From contig JASFXZ010000018.1 in the NCBI GenBank assembly GCA_032209605.1, positions 5,831,904 through 5,895,903 of the forward strand: 64,000 bases of DNA. The letters are read 5' to 3'. A program made the translations under genes and the position numbers. Positions within the stretch are counted from its first letter, which is position 1; each line of letters opens with the position of its first letter. Below the pieces are notes generated by a model. The model saw only the letters and a list, made by a program, of their open reading frames with translations. It did no database searches and was not told where the DNA came from. Shown piece by piece: positions 34,703 to 46,792 of this stretch. The DNA comes from Mactromeris polynyma. Its lineage: Eukaryota > Mollusca > Bivalvia > Venerida > Mactridae.

Positions 34703-35261
34703 CCTTATAGAACTATGACAACAAGTTGTGAAGATCATCTTCTGGTACTGGTAACTGTTAAAAACTCTATTTGAATTGTGTTGCATTTGGGTTTCAAACG
34801 CCCTAAATCTCATTAGCTACCAAGGTGCGGTATAGAAAAAAAAGTGCAGGCCACACACCAGCAGTAGTAAATCTCCTCTGGCCAGCTATGTTGACAGACT
34901 ACTGCAATTAACAGAACTGTAAAATCTGATATCCATATAATTGAGGCAAAGAGACATACTGATTTAGAAGATTATATCATATGGTATCAACAATTAGGCC
35001 CGCTTATCTAACATTAAGCTCAATGTAAATTATTCAATTTGGCAAAAAAATGCAGAACACATGCTTTGGTAATGAGTTCTCTGATTTAGATGCGCTTGCA
35101 GGAGATGAAGTTTTGATATCTTATTTCAGTATAAAAGGTGATATAAATTATTTGAATACAACATTAATTCTTTATACATGTATTATACTCTGATAAGTGT
35201 ACCTGTTTGCTTCAAAAGGGAACTATTAGAATATCGTTAGAAATATAATGATGTTTATTTC

Positions 35262-35482
35262 AGTGTTATGTTCTGTGATGTATTCCATCTATTAAACTCC
35301 TCACCCGGTTAGCCCCTATAAAATCTCCTTAGTTGTTCTTTATGATCGACTAGACCAATCCATGTTGACTCTTGCTTCTCCTCAGTGCCTCATGTGTCGT
35401 AGACTGCCATAGTTGTTTCCCCGTAGGTCTGTGTGGGGAGGTATTGTCTTGTGTATGTAGCATTCCATGTAACAACTTAATC
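35262..35482 (+). repeat. Dispersed repeat R1, copy 2
   Basis: The counterpart of 22,455-22,672 inside copy B. It shares GTTTCCCCGTAGGTCTGTG and the following GGGGAGGTATTGTCTTGTG. Confidence 0.8.
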
Positions 35483-37793
35483 CTCTTATACAATGTGTAA
35501 TCCATTAAAACAGTCAGACGGTTATGTGTGTATTGCATCAGATGACAATGATGACATCAGCAACCAAAGTTTGTGGAAATAACAGAATCGGTTATCTTTG
35601 GTAACTTTTTTTTTGCCTTGTACATAAAACAGATCATATCTTTCTCAGTGCTTGACGACAAAAAGCTTTGTAAACAATCAAATATAAATGAACAAGTTGT
35701 GAAACTGGGGATTGTCAAGCTTATACTGGTTCAATGTGACAAAAATATGTTAGTAAGGCAACTGGCTATGAACTTGAAGTTCCAGATAATCAACATATAA
35801 ACTCATATAAAAGAAAACAATTCCAATAGCAACGTCGGGTTCTTATCACAAAGTCTTTCTTATTTCCAAAATAAAAGATATATTGGGCCTAATAACTTTA
35901 GATATATCATAGTACTAAGCATACTGAAACATTTGCTAGGACTTAAATGCCTTTGAAGCATTTCAAACGTGTTATAGCAAATGAACTCTACCTATTCGAG
36001 CTCATGACCACCTCTGAAAAACAATGTATCACATTAATAGGAATACAATACCATTAAAGGATTCCATGGATATCAGTTATATTTACATGTTTAAATAGTA
36101 CAGTTTTCATTGATTTGAAGGCTAAATAATCAGGACAAATATAGCTCTGCCTTCATGATGTCTATGTACACAGGGGTAACACAGGGGTCTGTGAATTTTA
36201 GTAAACACATTACAATTTCTAATTTTATTCGTTTGATTTCCAGGCTGACAGTTTTGAATTAGACCAGTGTTTGTGGTACTGGAACGTCCTGATACTACTT
36301 TGACTGTACCTACATGGATTCTAAGATACGAATTAAAAATTCAATTCAACCTATTGCCACAAATTTGAAGTTTTACAGTAGTGAACGTTTTTCAAGCATA
36401 CCAGTGTTGTAACAATAATTGCCTGTAATTAGTATCGTATGTTTTATACTACAACATCCTTTGGGAGTATAATGTATCAAAGGTGGAATATAAAACATAC
36501 ATTATCAAATAATGACTCTAGTGTTTGGTCTCACGTTGTCTAAATTGCTTTGTAATTGCTTTTAAATCTAGTTAGCAATGTATGCTAGTGGATGTTTGAA
36601 ACATTTACCCATGCTCGTTTTTTGATAATGGTTAAGAAAACATAAATATAAAATATTCACCACCAGTATATATCCGATCTCAAGTAAAAATCTGAATACT
36701 TCTATCATTGAATTTGGAGTTATCTACTATATGTATGATATTCAAATCATGTATAATTTTCAACTGCATGGTAGCTTGAAAGCGTATACGTTAACATGAT
36801 TATACTCGAGTTTAATCTCAATTAGACAAAGTATTACAAAATCTAGTTGATTACTAAAATAGTGAAAGCTTCATTTGACACAATGGAAATAAAAATGACC
36901 ATTTTTGAAAACACTTCGTTATATATATAGTTTCCCCATACGTTCTCTGAAATACAGTAGCCATATACATGTAGGTTGGGTATTCACTGGAGTCATGCTG
37001 ACAGTGGTGAAAAGACATCATTGCATAATTCAACACCATATTTTATTTCTACCATTTATTTACCCACCTTGTTGTTATTATAAAGAATCACATCGCAGCA
37101 AAAGTCCTGGAACAGCAACAGATATGTGTTCACAGGAAGCATCAGTTTAATCAAACATGATAAGCATGTAGTCAAAAAGCTATACTTGTAAGTCTGTTTA
37201 TCAATAAACTTGTAAGAATTATAGCATTCGATTATCAATAATAGCTTAAGCAAAAAGCATGTTTTAACAATTGAGTCTTCAGTTTTCTCTATAATTCTAG
37301 TTAGTTTCAACTTAAGTGTACAATTATATTAAAGGGAAGTAACACATATGGCTTTTACAAAATAGATATCAGAGTTACGCAGTACATGACATTTACTGGC
37401 TAGACAGTATTCAGCTTTATGAAAACAAAATGTTAAGATTTTCTCGAAGTTTTTCTCAGTTCACGCTATCTGACATGCCATAATATAAATGATGCATTCA
37501 AACACTAAGTTGACCAAATTCTATAGATTAGTCGACCATATTTGAAGATAAATTTGAGAAATATCCTATTTTATTACCTGACAATATAGGTAATGGATTG
37601 GGCATTGAACTACATTTCGAAAAAGAACAAATACCAGTATTCGATTGATAAGTGGTTGAATAATAAGTCAAGACTCCATTCGATTTAAACACATTACAAA
37701 TCCCGTCAATATCAATAATTGACAACTATGACACAAATTGAAACACGCTGGTTTAAAACCTTTTTAAAAATGAGCTGGTCAAAAACTGCAATT

Positions 37794-38783
37794 TCAAAGA
37801 GGAAATTTGTCTCTTGCTAAGCGAACAAGATTTTTAACTTTTTTCAAGTAAATAGACTTCATCAAATCACTGTCACTTTTCCGTCTATAATACGGAAGTC
37901 CCCCGATTATGCTTAGTTCTAATATATTACAGTTACCTCCCTTAGTAAACACTGGAACAACTCTCTCTGCTTTGCTGCCGCCATCACGCAACCCTAAGGT
38001 GATTAAAAGTTCATTAAGAAACCTGCAGTGTTTATCGTCTTCTAAAGAATCAGTGACGAATAGCAAGATGTAACGATATCTATCATGCAGTGTCCCTACA
38101 CTTTGAATCCATGTAGTTTCCGGGTCAATTTCACTAAACAAGTCTACAGTAATGTTGTCCTCTACAGTATCTGTGCAGAGATCTTCTTTAAATAATTGAG
38201 CTTCATCACAATCATTGTCTGTATGCAAAATCACAAAATCTAGCATGCCACCTGAAACATCAAATAAATTTGACATTACAAAAAAAGTAATTTTAGGTAT
38301 TGTGGAACAATCACTCAACAAACAAATGTAAGAATGTCTCATGATTGGAGAATAATATCACGATTTTCAACGTTGTACATGCAGAATGGAATATGCTATT
38401 ATTTTTCAATGTATATTCTGTTTTTTTTGTTTTTTTTTAATAAGAGGAAACGAAAACATAGATGACATACATTTCATAAGAATACAAGATACACTAATTA
38501 ATAATAATTTAGTAAAAAGTAGTAGATTCCTACCATTGAACGATGTTGATGTAATTGAAGATGATGTTGACATCAACGAATCAGAAGGTGAGGCAAGCAC
38601 AGAACTGGACTGTGGTAATGGTGATTCACATTGTGGACCATCAGTTGCCAAATCGGGCGTTTCTTCCACGGGCCCACCAGTGTCATCAATTGTCATTTCA
38701 TTTGTTTTCAGACACAATAACACCCATTCTTCTTTATTTTTCATTAACTTCGATGGTTTTCCTGACACAGAATCTTTATTCAT
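37794..38783 (-). CDS. TIR gene 2: short paralogue of TIR gene 1, 235 aa
   Basis: Exon 1 is 38,783-38,534 (donor CAATG|GTAGGA, phase 1) and exon 2 is 38,251-37,794 (acceptor ATGTTTCAG). The total is 708 nt, exactly in frame. An in-frame TAA four codons upstream supports the ATG (MNKDSVSGKPSK). The N-terminal part is only 83 residues and has one copy of TNEMTIDDTGGPVEE and one of TDGPQCESPLPQSSS. The middle of gene 1 is missing, as expected from recombination between its two internal repeats. The TIR domain (about 84-220) is nearly identical to gene 1 through its core. It differs sharply at the BB-loop (EIDPETTWIQS against EIGQGTTVMQR) and in the last 25 residues. It is likely functional because frame, splice sites and core are intact. 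Confidence 0.85.
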
Positions 38784-39324
38784 TTTCTGTATTTACAGCC
38801 ATAAACTACCTCTTGTGATATCCACAGCTAACATGTCTTATTAGACGACAGAATGTTTAACAGGTTTCAGAATGCGTGTCTGGAGGTTGGGTCATATCTC
38901 AGGTTGGTACACATATCGTCTCATTGTCAATTGAAGTACGGATGAATATTACATATTCAATCTAGAAAATAATCTGAAACAACAAAAATAATGTTATCAT
39001 CATTTTACTGGGCAGTTGATTTAATTACCAGGGATTTTGAAGAGACAGACACAGGTTAGGTTGATGCAGACCCTCTCCAAATCTTATTTTACATACAAGT
39101 TAATTATCAAATGTTTCATCGATTCGTGCAAAAATTTCACCCTATAACATCCTCTAAATTAACAAATTCACAGCCTCTCCGATTTCATTTCCAAGCAATA
39201 ATTTATATCGATGGACAGATGGGAGATCTCTTATACAGTAATTCTCGAAATTGGCATTTTTACTCATACATGAAGCTGGTCGAATCATTCCATAGTACGT
39301 TATTGTGGTCCATGTTAGCTCACC

Positions 39325-39745
39325 AACGTCAACTCGTACTCTCTTTTAGTCAACCAGTACCTACTCAAGGCTGATTTCATTATATATTTATCAAACGCTA
39401 AGAACATTTTCATGATTTACATATGAACTTCTGAAAATGCGAGGAGAACATTCGGCAGCGATATATTAACACACACATCCCGTTTTGTTCATGCATGTAA
39501 ACACTTTGTACAGGGACTTTTTATTTACGACGTGATTGATACTAATATGCCTGTACCTGGTGTACGATCATGTTGATAAAAGGAAAATATCTGGTCTATA
39601 TTAAGTCATGAAAAACCAAACCAAATCAAAATGTCACTTTAAAAGACTATCAACTTATAAGTACGAGTTGACTACGGTACGAACTTATCTCAAAGAGTAC
39701 GAACTGATTTTGGTACGAATTGACATAAATACAAACGTATAACTC
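39325..39745. mobile_element. Short form of the TCAACTCGTACC-bounded element
   Basis: The copy-B counterpart of 27,425-28,605. It keeps both repeat ends (GTCAACTCGTACTC at the left; GTACGAGTTGACTACGG and related words at the right) but lacks about 740 bp of interior. Confidence 0.5.
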
Positions 39746-40443
39746 GTTGTAAAATTGTGAAATACACTATAATAGAGGTAGACCTACTGCTTTATAAACA
39801 TACGTTTTTAATACGAGTGGTCTTGCAAACTGGTTAAATAACCCCATCATACAGTGAAGCTGTTTGTAAGTTGAAATATATCAAGGAAATACCACAGATG
39901 AAACCACGACAGAGAATTTAATACCTGCTTGTCATCTTGAACATTTATAATTCCATGACAAGAAAGAACTCATATATTTCCTAATCTTGTTCTCGTCAAA
40001 ATGGCCGATACATTGTACGATTTAACAGGAAACCAGTATATTCTATTTATATTATCGGGTTTTCCAAAAATACTATTTATATCAGGAGCGGTGTACGTTA
40101 TAGATAAATAAAACCAATGTACTTCTACCGATTTATTCATTTATCATTGCCTGCGAAAAGAGCACTATGTAGGTAGATCTATGTCGTAACAGTCACATAC
40201 AAACTTAATACGTTTATGATAAACGTGCAACGTTTGGGACAAATCAAGAAATATGTTTATAAAAGTTATTTATAATATGCTCGTGTCATCCATAAATAAC
40301 ATTGTTTTTGAAATCCACAATACTGTACATGTAGACAGGAAGTGTTAGTTCTGCAATGCTGTTGATTTGTCTGGGCTGAGGCTAAATATTTGTACTAAGA
40401 TAATCAAAGTTAATGAATTATAGACATAAAAATTAACATACAG

Positions 40444-41830
40444 AATGAACAGACTGCTGGACATAACTTCAAGTCAGAGCACACATCTACGACCGCGGTC
40501 AAGACTATCGGCACGCTTGACGAGCTTGCAGGTCTGACTATACAACCATCTGAAACCGAAGACGGCGATGGTTGCACATGTGTTAATCAAATTACGGTTC
40601 AGAATGATCCGAGTGTACCAGATACTGGAAATACTGCATACTCAAAACAGACTTTTCCGTCCGCTCATGAAGTCGATACTGTAGGCAATCGAACACTTCC
40701 GAATGTACGACCAGCTTCCACGAGATACCAAGATACTTCAAACTGCTCTGATCAAAACCTCAGCCTAGGATCTTCAGATTTGGCAACAGATGGTCCACAT
40801 TGTGAATCTCCAGTATCACAGTCCAGTTCAGTGCCTGTCTCATCTTATGATACATTGATGCCGACATCCGCCTCAAGTGTAAACACATCAAATGTAAGCA
40901 CAAATACATCATCTTCATTTAATGGTAAGATTCTATTACGGAAAATTTACACATTATCTAATATTATGAACAATATCTGGGACCATTGATTTCTTGCTCA
41001 CCTGTGCAGATTTTAGTGATTGGTCGTTTCCTGTCGTGCGCTGTTCATTCCTTTATGTCCAACATTCGCTTAGTATAAATTACATACTCTCAAGAACGTA
41101 TTGGCCAGTTTCCTTAAGAATGACATTGCAATGAATTGTTAAAATTAACCAAAAGTATACATATGAAGGCATGGAAGCTTTCCTAATGAAAATGCTAAAT
41201 GATGCAAATGTGTAATAATGATGGATCTTAAAGGAAGTATGCACTCCTGTTAAATTTAGCGGCTTCCTAGATCCAGTACATGTCATGTTCATGCACGTAC
41301 ACCGTTGTTGAAGCAGAATCAACAATCGAACTGTTGTGACAACGCTACATGCACTTCTTGTTTCAGGTGGAATGCGAAATTTTGTGATACTTCATACCGA
41401 TGAAGATAGCGAAAGTGCTTCTGTATTTAGAGACCATTTCATCTTCGATGCTGATGACGACAATCTTACCATATACTTACTATGTGAAATTGACCCAGGA
41501 AAATCTAAATACAGTACTGCAGCATCACTTCATGATAGATACCAATATATTCTCGTACTTGTCACCGATAACTTTCATCTCGATAAATCATTAAGGTATC
41601 GTAATGATATGGTACTAGACATTGGCTTCCAGGAAGAGAACAAACATGAGCGCGTAGTTCCAGTGTTTTTAAAGAATAAATATATACCAGGATTAAGCAT
41701 TATTGGAGGGCTGCTCTACTACAATCGAAATAATACATCTGATTATTTAAAAAAGGCATATAAGAATACAGTAAACACTCTAGTAAAGCAGACTAAACCG
41801 ATTCCGACTTTGTCGTTAAAAAATGTTTAA
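40444..41830 (+). CDS. TIR gene 3: diverged TICAM-like TIR gene, 5' end unresolved
   Basis: The upstream exon is about 40,444-40,924 (acceptor AACATACAG, donor TTTAATG|GTAAGA, phase 1). The TIR exon is 41,367-41,830 (acceptor CTTGTTTCAG). Together they give 945 nt in one frame (314 residues plus stop). No in-frame ATG occurs before about 40,858, so an upstream first exon must exist or the 5' end is lost. A Kozak-like ATG at 40,011 is one candidate. The N-terminal part is polar and contains SDLATDGPHCESPVSQSSSV, clearly homologous to genes 1 and 2. The TIR has NFVILHTDEDS, a canonical BB-loop EIDPGKS, HDRYQYILVLVTDN, ERVVPVF and SIIGGLLYYNR. It contains PSETED, which fits the TRAF6-binding pattern PxExx[acidic/aromatic]. 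A poly(A) signal lies at 42,121. Confidence 0.75.
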
Positions 41831-42120
41831 AGGTCAAGAGGTGTTGAGGCTAAAAAATATGCACTAAAAGCTAGCCAACTTAGAGAAACATGAAAGCCTC
41901 GACCCGGTCTCATTGAGTATTATTATGTGCTGTTACAAATGGAACTAGTCCCATTTTATGGCTTTATAACTTTGCCGCTTCTATACATAATGATACAAAT
42001 GCATTATATATGTCATGTTACGAGGTGTATTTATATACATTGTATATAGGTTATTGCATGTTTTAACGTTGATCAGATCTTATAAAAACCAAAGAATAAT
42101 CAAACAAAGTATCCAAGGCA

Positions 42121-42126
42121 AATAAA
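42121..42126 (+). terminator. Putative poly(A) signal of TIR gene 3
   Basis: AATAAA about 290 bases after the stop codon. Confidence 0.35.
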
Positions 42127-42221
42127 GAAGATAATTGATATTATTACAAATGTGCTTCAGCAAAATAATTGAAATGAAGCAATGCCTCCCGGCTTTAGTA
42201 TTTAATCTGTTGTCAGCTAGT

Positions 42222-42375
42222 CCATGATTCTGGGGGATTGGACATATTAATAAGATGTATAGGCGTTTATGTATTCTGAGGGATTGAACATAAACGACAT
42301 ATAGGAGTCCATGTATTCTGTGTGGTTGGACATTCTAAGCATATGGAAGTGTATGTTTTCTGCTGGAATGGGCAT
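42222..42375 (+). repeat. Degenerate tandem repeat, unit about 60 bp
   Basis: Three or so diverged units built on GTATTCTGNGGGATTGGACAT. Period and copy count are approximate. Confidence 0.5.
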
Positions 42376-43101
42376 TTGAATATATATATACAGGTAAATT
42401 CTAAACGCTACTCAGGAATAACGACTCGCAGATACTTCTCGTCCTAGCATTTACCGCAGCAATATATGCGTGCATTCTGTTGGTTTGTAGGAAAATATAT
42501 TCTGACAGTTTAGCCTATCCATGAATTCATGCCGCCAGCCATATTAATTGTCATCAACCGATTAAAAACGCTGTAAATAGTATCCCATAATGCTGATTAC
42601 ACCCTATACAAATATATGGCTTTGAAATATTTTATATCACGTATTTCTTCACATTGGATTTTGTTCATAAATATATTTTATAAATAAATATATTTCTTAA
42701 AGAACATATTTTTTCTGTTTAGTCTATGCATATTTTTATTGAATAAATATATTGCAATTATAGAACAACTATTGTCTTTTTATAGTTCATATATTTTTTG
42801 TTGATTAAATATATACTTTTGTATTTGACATAGAATTGTGCAACGTTTGTCACGCCATATAATACACAGGAAATAATTAACAGATATGCATAGATTATAT
42901 TGAGTACCAGGGCATTACTCATGCACTACATATCTTCATTGCTACTAGATGTAAATGAAAGAATTGGGGAATGTTATATGAACTTAATAACTTCATAACA
43001 AAGACAAAAATTTCGAAAAATAAACAAACAAAAATCAACAGGTGTCCATCTTAAGTGAGACTGAGCAAATTTTCACTCACTATTTTCTACAACTCAAACA
43101 G

Positions 43102-46084
43102 GGATAAGGATATTTTATCAACAAAACAGTACATTAAGTAAAAGTCCGAGTGTACTAGATCACGTGATTAAACTTCTAAAAATAGCTGGAAAAACTAGGG
43201 GAACTCCAACCAGCCTACTTTCGGATTTGTCTGATAAGAAGTTCGCTATTTCAGGTGAGGAAAACAATTTCATATTATCAAATATAACTTTAACTACACG
43301 CAATGATGAATGTTGGATAATGTTGGATAAGTATTAAATCTTAGAAACAATCTATGGAACCATTATCGTTGATAACGTAGATCCAGAATGAAACAAAGTA
43401 AAATGGAATACATTTTCGTAAGTTATTACTTATCCCATATTTTTATTTTCAAAACAGACTGCTGGTCTTAGGATGTTTCTTTAATAATAGTTCGCCAAAT
43501 GTCACCATACTTTAAAAGACCGGAAACTAGGTCAATATTTGTTTATTTAAATCCAATTTTATCAAGCCGAATGATCAGACAGATTTGGTGAACCTTTGGT
43601 TTTATTTTCAACTCCGTAAGAATGGACCATTGATATCATATCTTTTCCTGTAATTTATTAAAACTATGATATGGATTCATAACAACAATAAAACGCGTCA
43701 GTAAGTGGTGGTATGGCTAGATAGCTAGTCGGATTGCATGTACTGCGTTTTGTCTAAACTAACTAAATACGGAAGTTGTACTTTAAAATCATGTACTTTA
43801 GCTTTACAATACAGGACAATTGTATGATATGACTCTGATATAAGCTAACTATTTGTAATTTAACTTCAGTTAACAAAAAAACCCATCCTGATTCGATCAT
43901 ACAGAACCTGTATACATGTACATTTTGTATATATATATGGTATGCGTTCGTGATAAATACAGTACAACCTCTCCAGAGCGACCGTCTCTTAACCAACATC
44001 CTTGATTCAACAACATTACTGCCAATAAAACACCTCATGAGCATCAACCTCTCAACAGCAACCGAACGTTTATTGCCAATGGAAGCTGCTCTGAGATACA
44101 CATACATACACACACTTTTCCGTTTTCATAAGTGAAAATAATGCAGAGCATGCACAAATCACAACTGCCCCGACGGATCTAGACAAAATAAAAGGGACGA
44201 GACACACACAGGGAGGGACACAAAACAACACCAAACGGACCGTGATGTATACACCGGGAGGGGACAGATATTTGTTTCAAAAGCAACTGGTAATAAGCAC
44301 GCAAGGGGGGCAACTATAAAACAAGATCCATGTTTGATACATACATAAAATAGTTATATAGCGGTGTAATATTTCAGTACATGAAGAACGTATAACATAC
44401 TTATCTTTCATAGGCATGGATAGTGTGACTCAGACAGAGGTTCAAGTATCTGACAACAGATGTTTAGATCTTCATCTGCATTACAAACCAGACACACATG
44501 ATGACACCAGTATTTGTGATGAGCCTCACATATCATGCAATGAAGAGCAGAAGTCTTCTGACGAGAATACATGTGTAAACGAAGACAAGTATGCCAATAA
44601 CACGAATATCAGTGATGATAATGGAAAGTTATCTGATATTTCAGATAATAATAACATTGAAAACGTTTCATCCAATAACGGTCGGGTTGAAAATGATCAA
44701 AATGACGACAGTGCTACAGGCATAAACGTTGCAAACCGAAATGTACATTCTAGTGAAGTCCACACGAATTGTGGAGATGAAACTAAACAAGGATGTGAAA
44801 AGACAAATAATGTCGTGTGTGTTGAAACACACTCGCATGATATCAATACATCAGCGTTTGTAGTTTCTGCCAAAGAGTTTATTACACCGAAATTGGATGT
44901 AAAAATTCCTATGCGTGGTATAAAAATTAGCAAATCATGTAACATATTTCATATGCATGAAGTAAACAAATTAAGATCTGAAGAGACTACGGACTCGTTG
45001 ACGTGCAACGCTGAACCTAACAGTATATCGCCACCATGCCAAGATGCTGTTGATAATCTGGACACAGACGGTCCCGAAGCTGCATCAGCACCATGTTCTT
45101 GTGTCGATCCAGAATCACTTCCTTCTTTGTCCCCAGGTAAACACTTTACATTATTGTTATGAACTGCACCTATCTCGGCGTATGCAAACGTTTGTAGTTA
45201 ACTTTCATGAAAATGTAGTATATTGGTCCAATATTCAGTTATGTATATACAATGTAGTACCGAATATTTGAAGTGAAAGTCTGAATTACAAGATGTATTA
45301 CGCATGGTTTAACTTACGTGAACGCAAGAAAAAAATTCAAATATATTATATTGAGTGGATAATAATAAACAATATACTTTTTGTCCTTTTTTTATTTTCG
45401 AAACCGACCTATTTGTCCGTTGTAAAAATGACAGGGGATGAAAAAAGCAGAATGAGAAAGGAATGCCACATTCACAAATGATTAAGATGTTTTACGAAAC
45501 AAGAGAAATATACAATGTCATTAGCACCATAGAGCTAATATTATGATGCTAGTAGTTATGAAGTTACCCTGACTATTGTTTTGACTCCGCTAAACTCCAA
45601 TAACTGAGTTACAAACATTTCAGATTCTCCAATGAATGACGCGGTACTTTTGTACGCAGATGACGATGAAGATGAGGCTCGTGAATTCCAGGATCATTTG
45701 CGCAAAGAAATAACTATAGAAAATCTGAATATTCAAATGTTTAGTGATATAGACTGCGGACAGTCAGAGCTGACTACTTTAAATACTGTACATGATCGTT
45801 ACCATAATATTCTAGCACTTATTACGCCAAACTTGAAACTCGACAAGTACAGATGTTTCATCAATGACGTTTTATTGACAGTCGGGCTCAAAGAGGGTAA
45901 TGGGAAAGAAAATAGGATTATACCAGTCTGGACTGTTGCTGACCAAATGATCATTACATCCTTTATTACTTTGAAAGGAATTGACTATCATAAATTTAAA
46001 ACCTGTTCTAGTGAAGGTGTAAGGAATGGCTACCGAACCATGGTTAAAAGGATAATCATGAAAGGACGCAACATACGACAATAA
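43102..46084 (+). CDS. TIR gene 4: most diverged TIR-domain gene, at least three exons
   Basis: Three exons join in frame. They are 43,102-43,254 (153 nt, donor TCAG|GTGAGG), 44,414-45,136 (723 nt, acceptor TTTCATAG, donor CCCCAG|GTAAAC) and 45,624-46,084 (461 nt, acceptor CATTTCAG). Every boundary is phase 1. Together they give about 444 residues; the true N-terminus lies further upstream. The first exon encodes a compact segment (VLDHVIKLLKIAGKTRG..., SLLSDLSDKKF) that I cannot assign. The second is Asp/Asn/Ser-rich with KEFITPKLDVKIP and LDTDGPEAAS, which echo gene 1. The TIR exon has AVLLYADDDEDEA, SDIDCGQS at the BB-loop, HDRYHNILALITPN and RIIPVW. AATAAA at 46,104 lies only 20 bases past the stop. 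The internal ATG at 44,416 could be an alternative start. Confidence 0.72.
43966..44090 (+). mobile_element. Possible Tc1/mariner-type MITE remnant in an intron of TIR gene 4
   Basis: TACAGTACAACCTCTCCAGA resembles the terminal repeats of Tc1/mariner MITEs seen elsewhere in this window (48.37 and 60.58 kb). A partial opposed end may lie near 44,050-44,090. Truncated or very degenerate. Confidence 0.35.
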
Positions 46085-46103
46085 TATTGATTAAGGACTA
46101 TGT

Positions 46104-46109
46104 AATAAA
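46104..46109 (+). terminator. Putative poly(A) signal of TIR gene 4
   Basis: AATAAA 20 bases after the TAA stop. Confidence 0.45.
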
Positions 46110-46274
46110 TGAAATTCCATGACGGCTTCAATAACGGTGACTGGATTAACTATATAAAATTATAAAATGTATAATAACCTTAATGTTTATTTATATTCCA
46201 AATGCAATAAAACAGTCATTACTAAAACATATAAAAATATTGCATTTGGAATAATTGAACATATACTTTAGTAA

Positions 46275-46792
46275 TGCTAATTTTCTGTGCAAGTTTTCAA
46301 TACCGTGCAGACCTCCATGTAGATGAGTTGAGAAACAAAAAACAACATTTATCCACTCAATGATTAAAATAAACTTGACAAACTATCCATGTCCACTAAA
46401 AGTCTAAACTTCCATATCAATACTTTATACACGAAAGAACTCGTACGATTAATATATTTTTTGTATATGGTTTACAATAAAACTGTGAAGTTTAAAACAC
46501 ACTGAAGTTTACATGGTAGATAAACGCGTGTTATGAACTACATCAGTGCCCAATATGGTAAACCAAACCGATTGCGAACACGATTTGTTTTGTGTATAGT
46601 TGTGACGTTAATAGGAAGTTTAATTTTAAATGGACATAGATAACTTGTCGAGCGTAATTTAGGCAATAAGTGGATAAAGATTGATTTCTATTATCAGCTC
46701 ATCTACATGGAGGTCTGCACTATCTTATGTCGATACTTGTATAGCATTTTATTCACCCAACTTCATGAAAACGTGCACAGAAAATTAGCAAT
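46275..46792. mobile_element. Foldback MITE-like element, about 520 bp, arms about 170-200 bp
   Basis: GCTAATTTTCTGTGCA at the left is matched inverted at the right end. Further inwards, GTGCAGACCTCCATGTAGAT pairs with ATCTACATGGAGGTCTGCAC. Still further in, TTTATCCACT and AACTTGAC have inverted partners. The right arm carries about 45 extra bases. No frame and no obvious target duplication. Confidence 0.75.

Larger units (their letters stand above)
34775..40016 (+). repeat. Segmental duplication copy B (5.2 kb, direct)
   Basis: Second copy of 21,969-28,832, beginning about 70 bp after the foldback element. It carries TIR gene 2. The non-coding stretch 35.5-37.5 kb matches 22.7-25.1 kb with scattered substitutions and short indels and holds no independent gene. 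Confidence 0.93.
41831..43101. other. Intergenic DNA between TIR genes 3 and 4
   Basis: AT-rich. It contains a degenerate tandem repeat at 42.2 kb and ATATATTT-rich sequence at 42.6-42.85 kb. No gene is supported. Confidence 0.5.

Noticed and set aside
24120..37150. Matching 81-codon plus-strand frames at 24,120 and 36,905
   Set aside because: They are shared only because both lie in the segmental duplication. No splice partners or protein-like conservation pattern was seen, and start context is poor.
21969..40016. Copies A and B as the LTRs of one giant retroelement
   Set aside because: They are 5-7 kb, contain intact spliced genes, lack TG...CA ends and are not flanked by a target duplication. 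Segmental duplication fits better.
44416..45136. pLxIS-type IRF3-docking motif in the TIR gene tails
   Set aside because: LSDIS and IKIS-like words occur in gene 4 but do not fit the pLxIS consensus with the needed spacing, and no such word is shared among the four genes.
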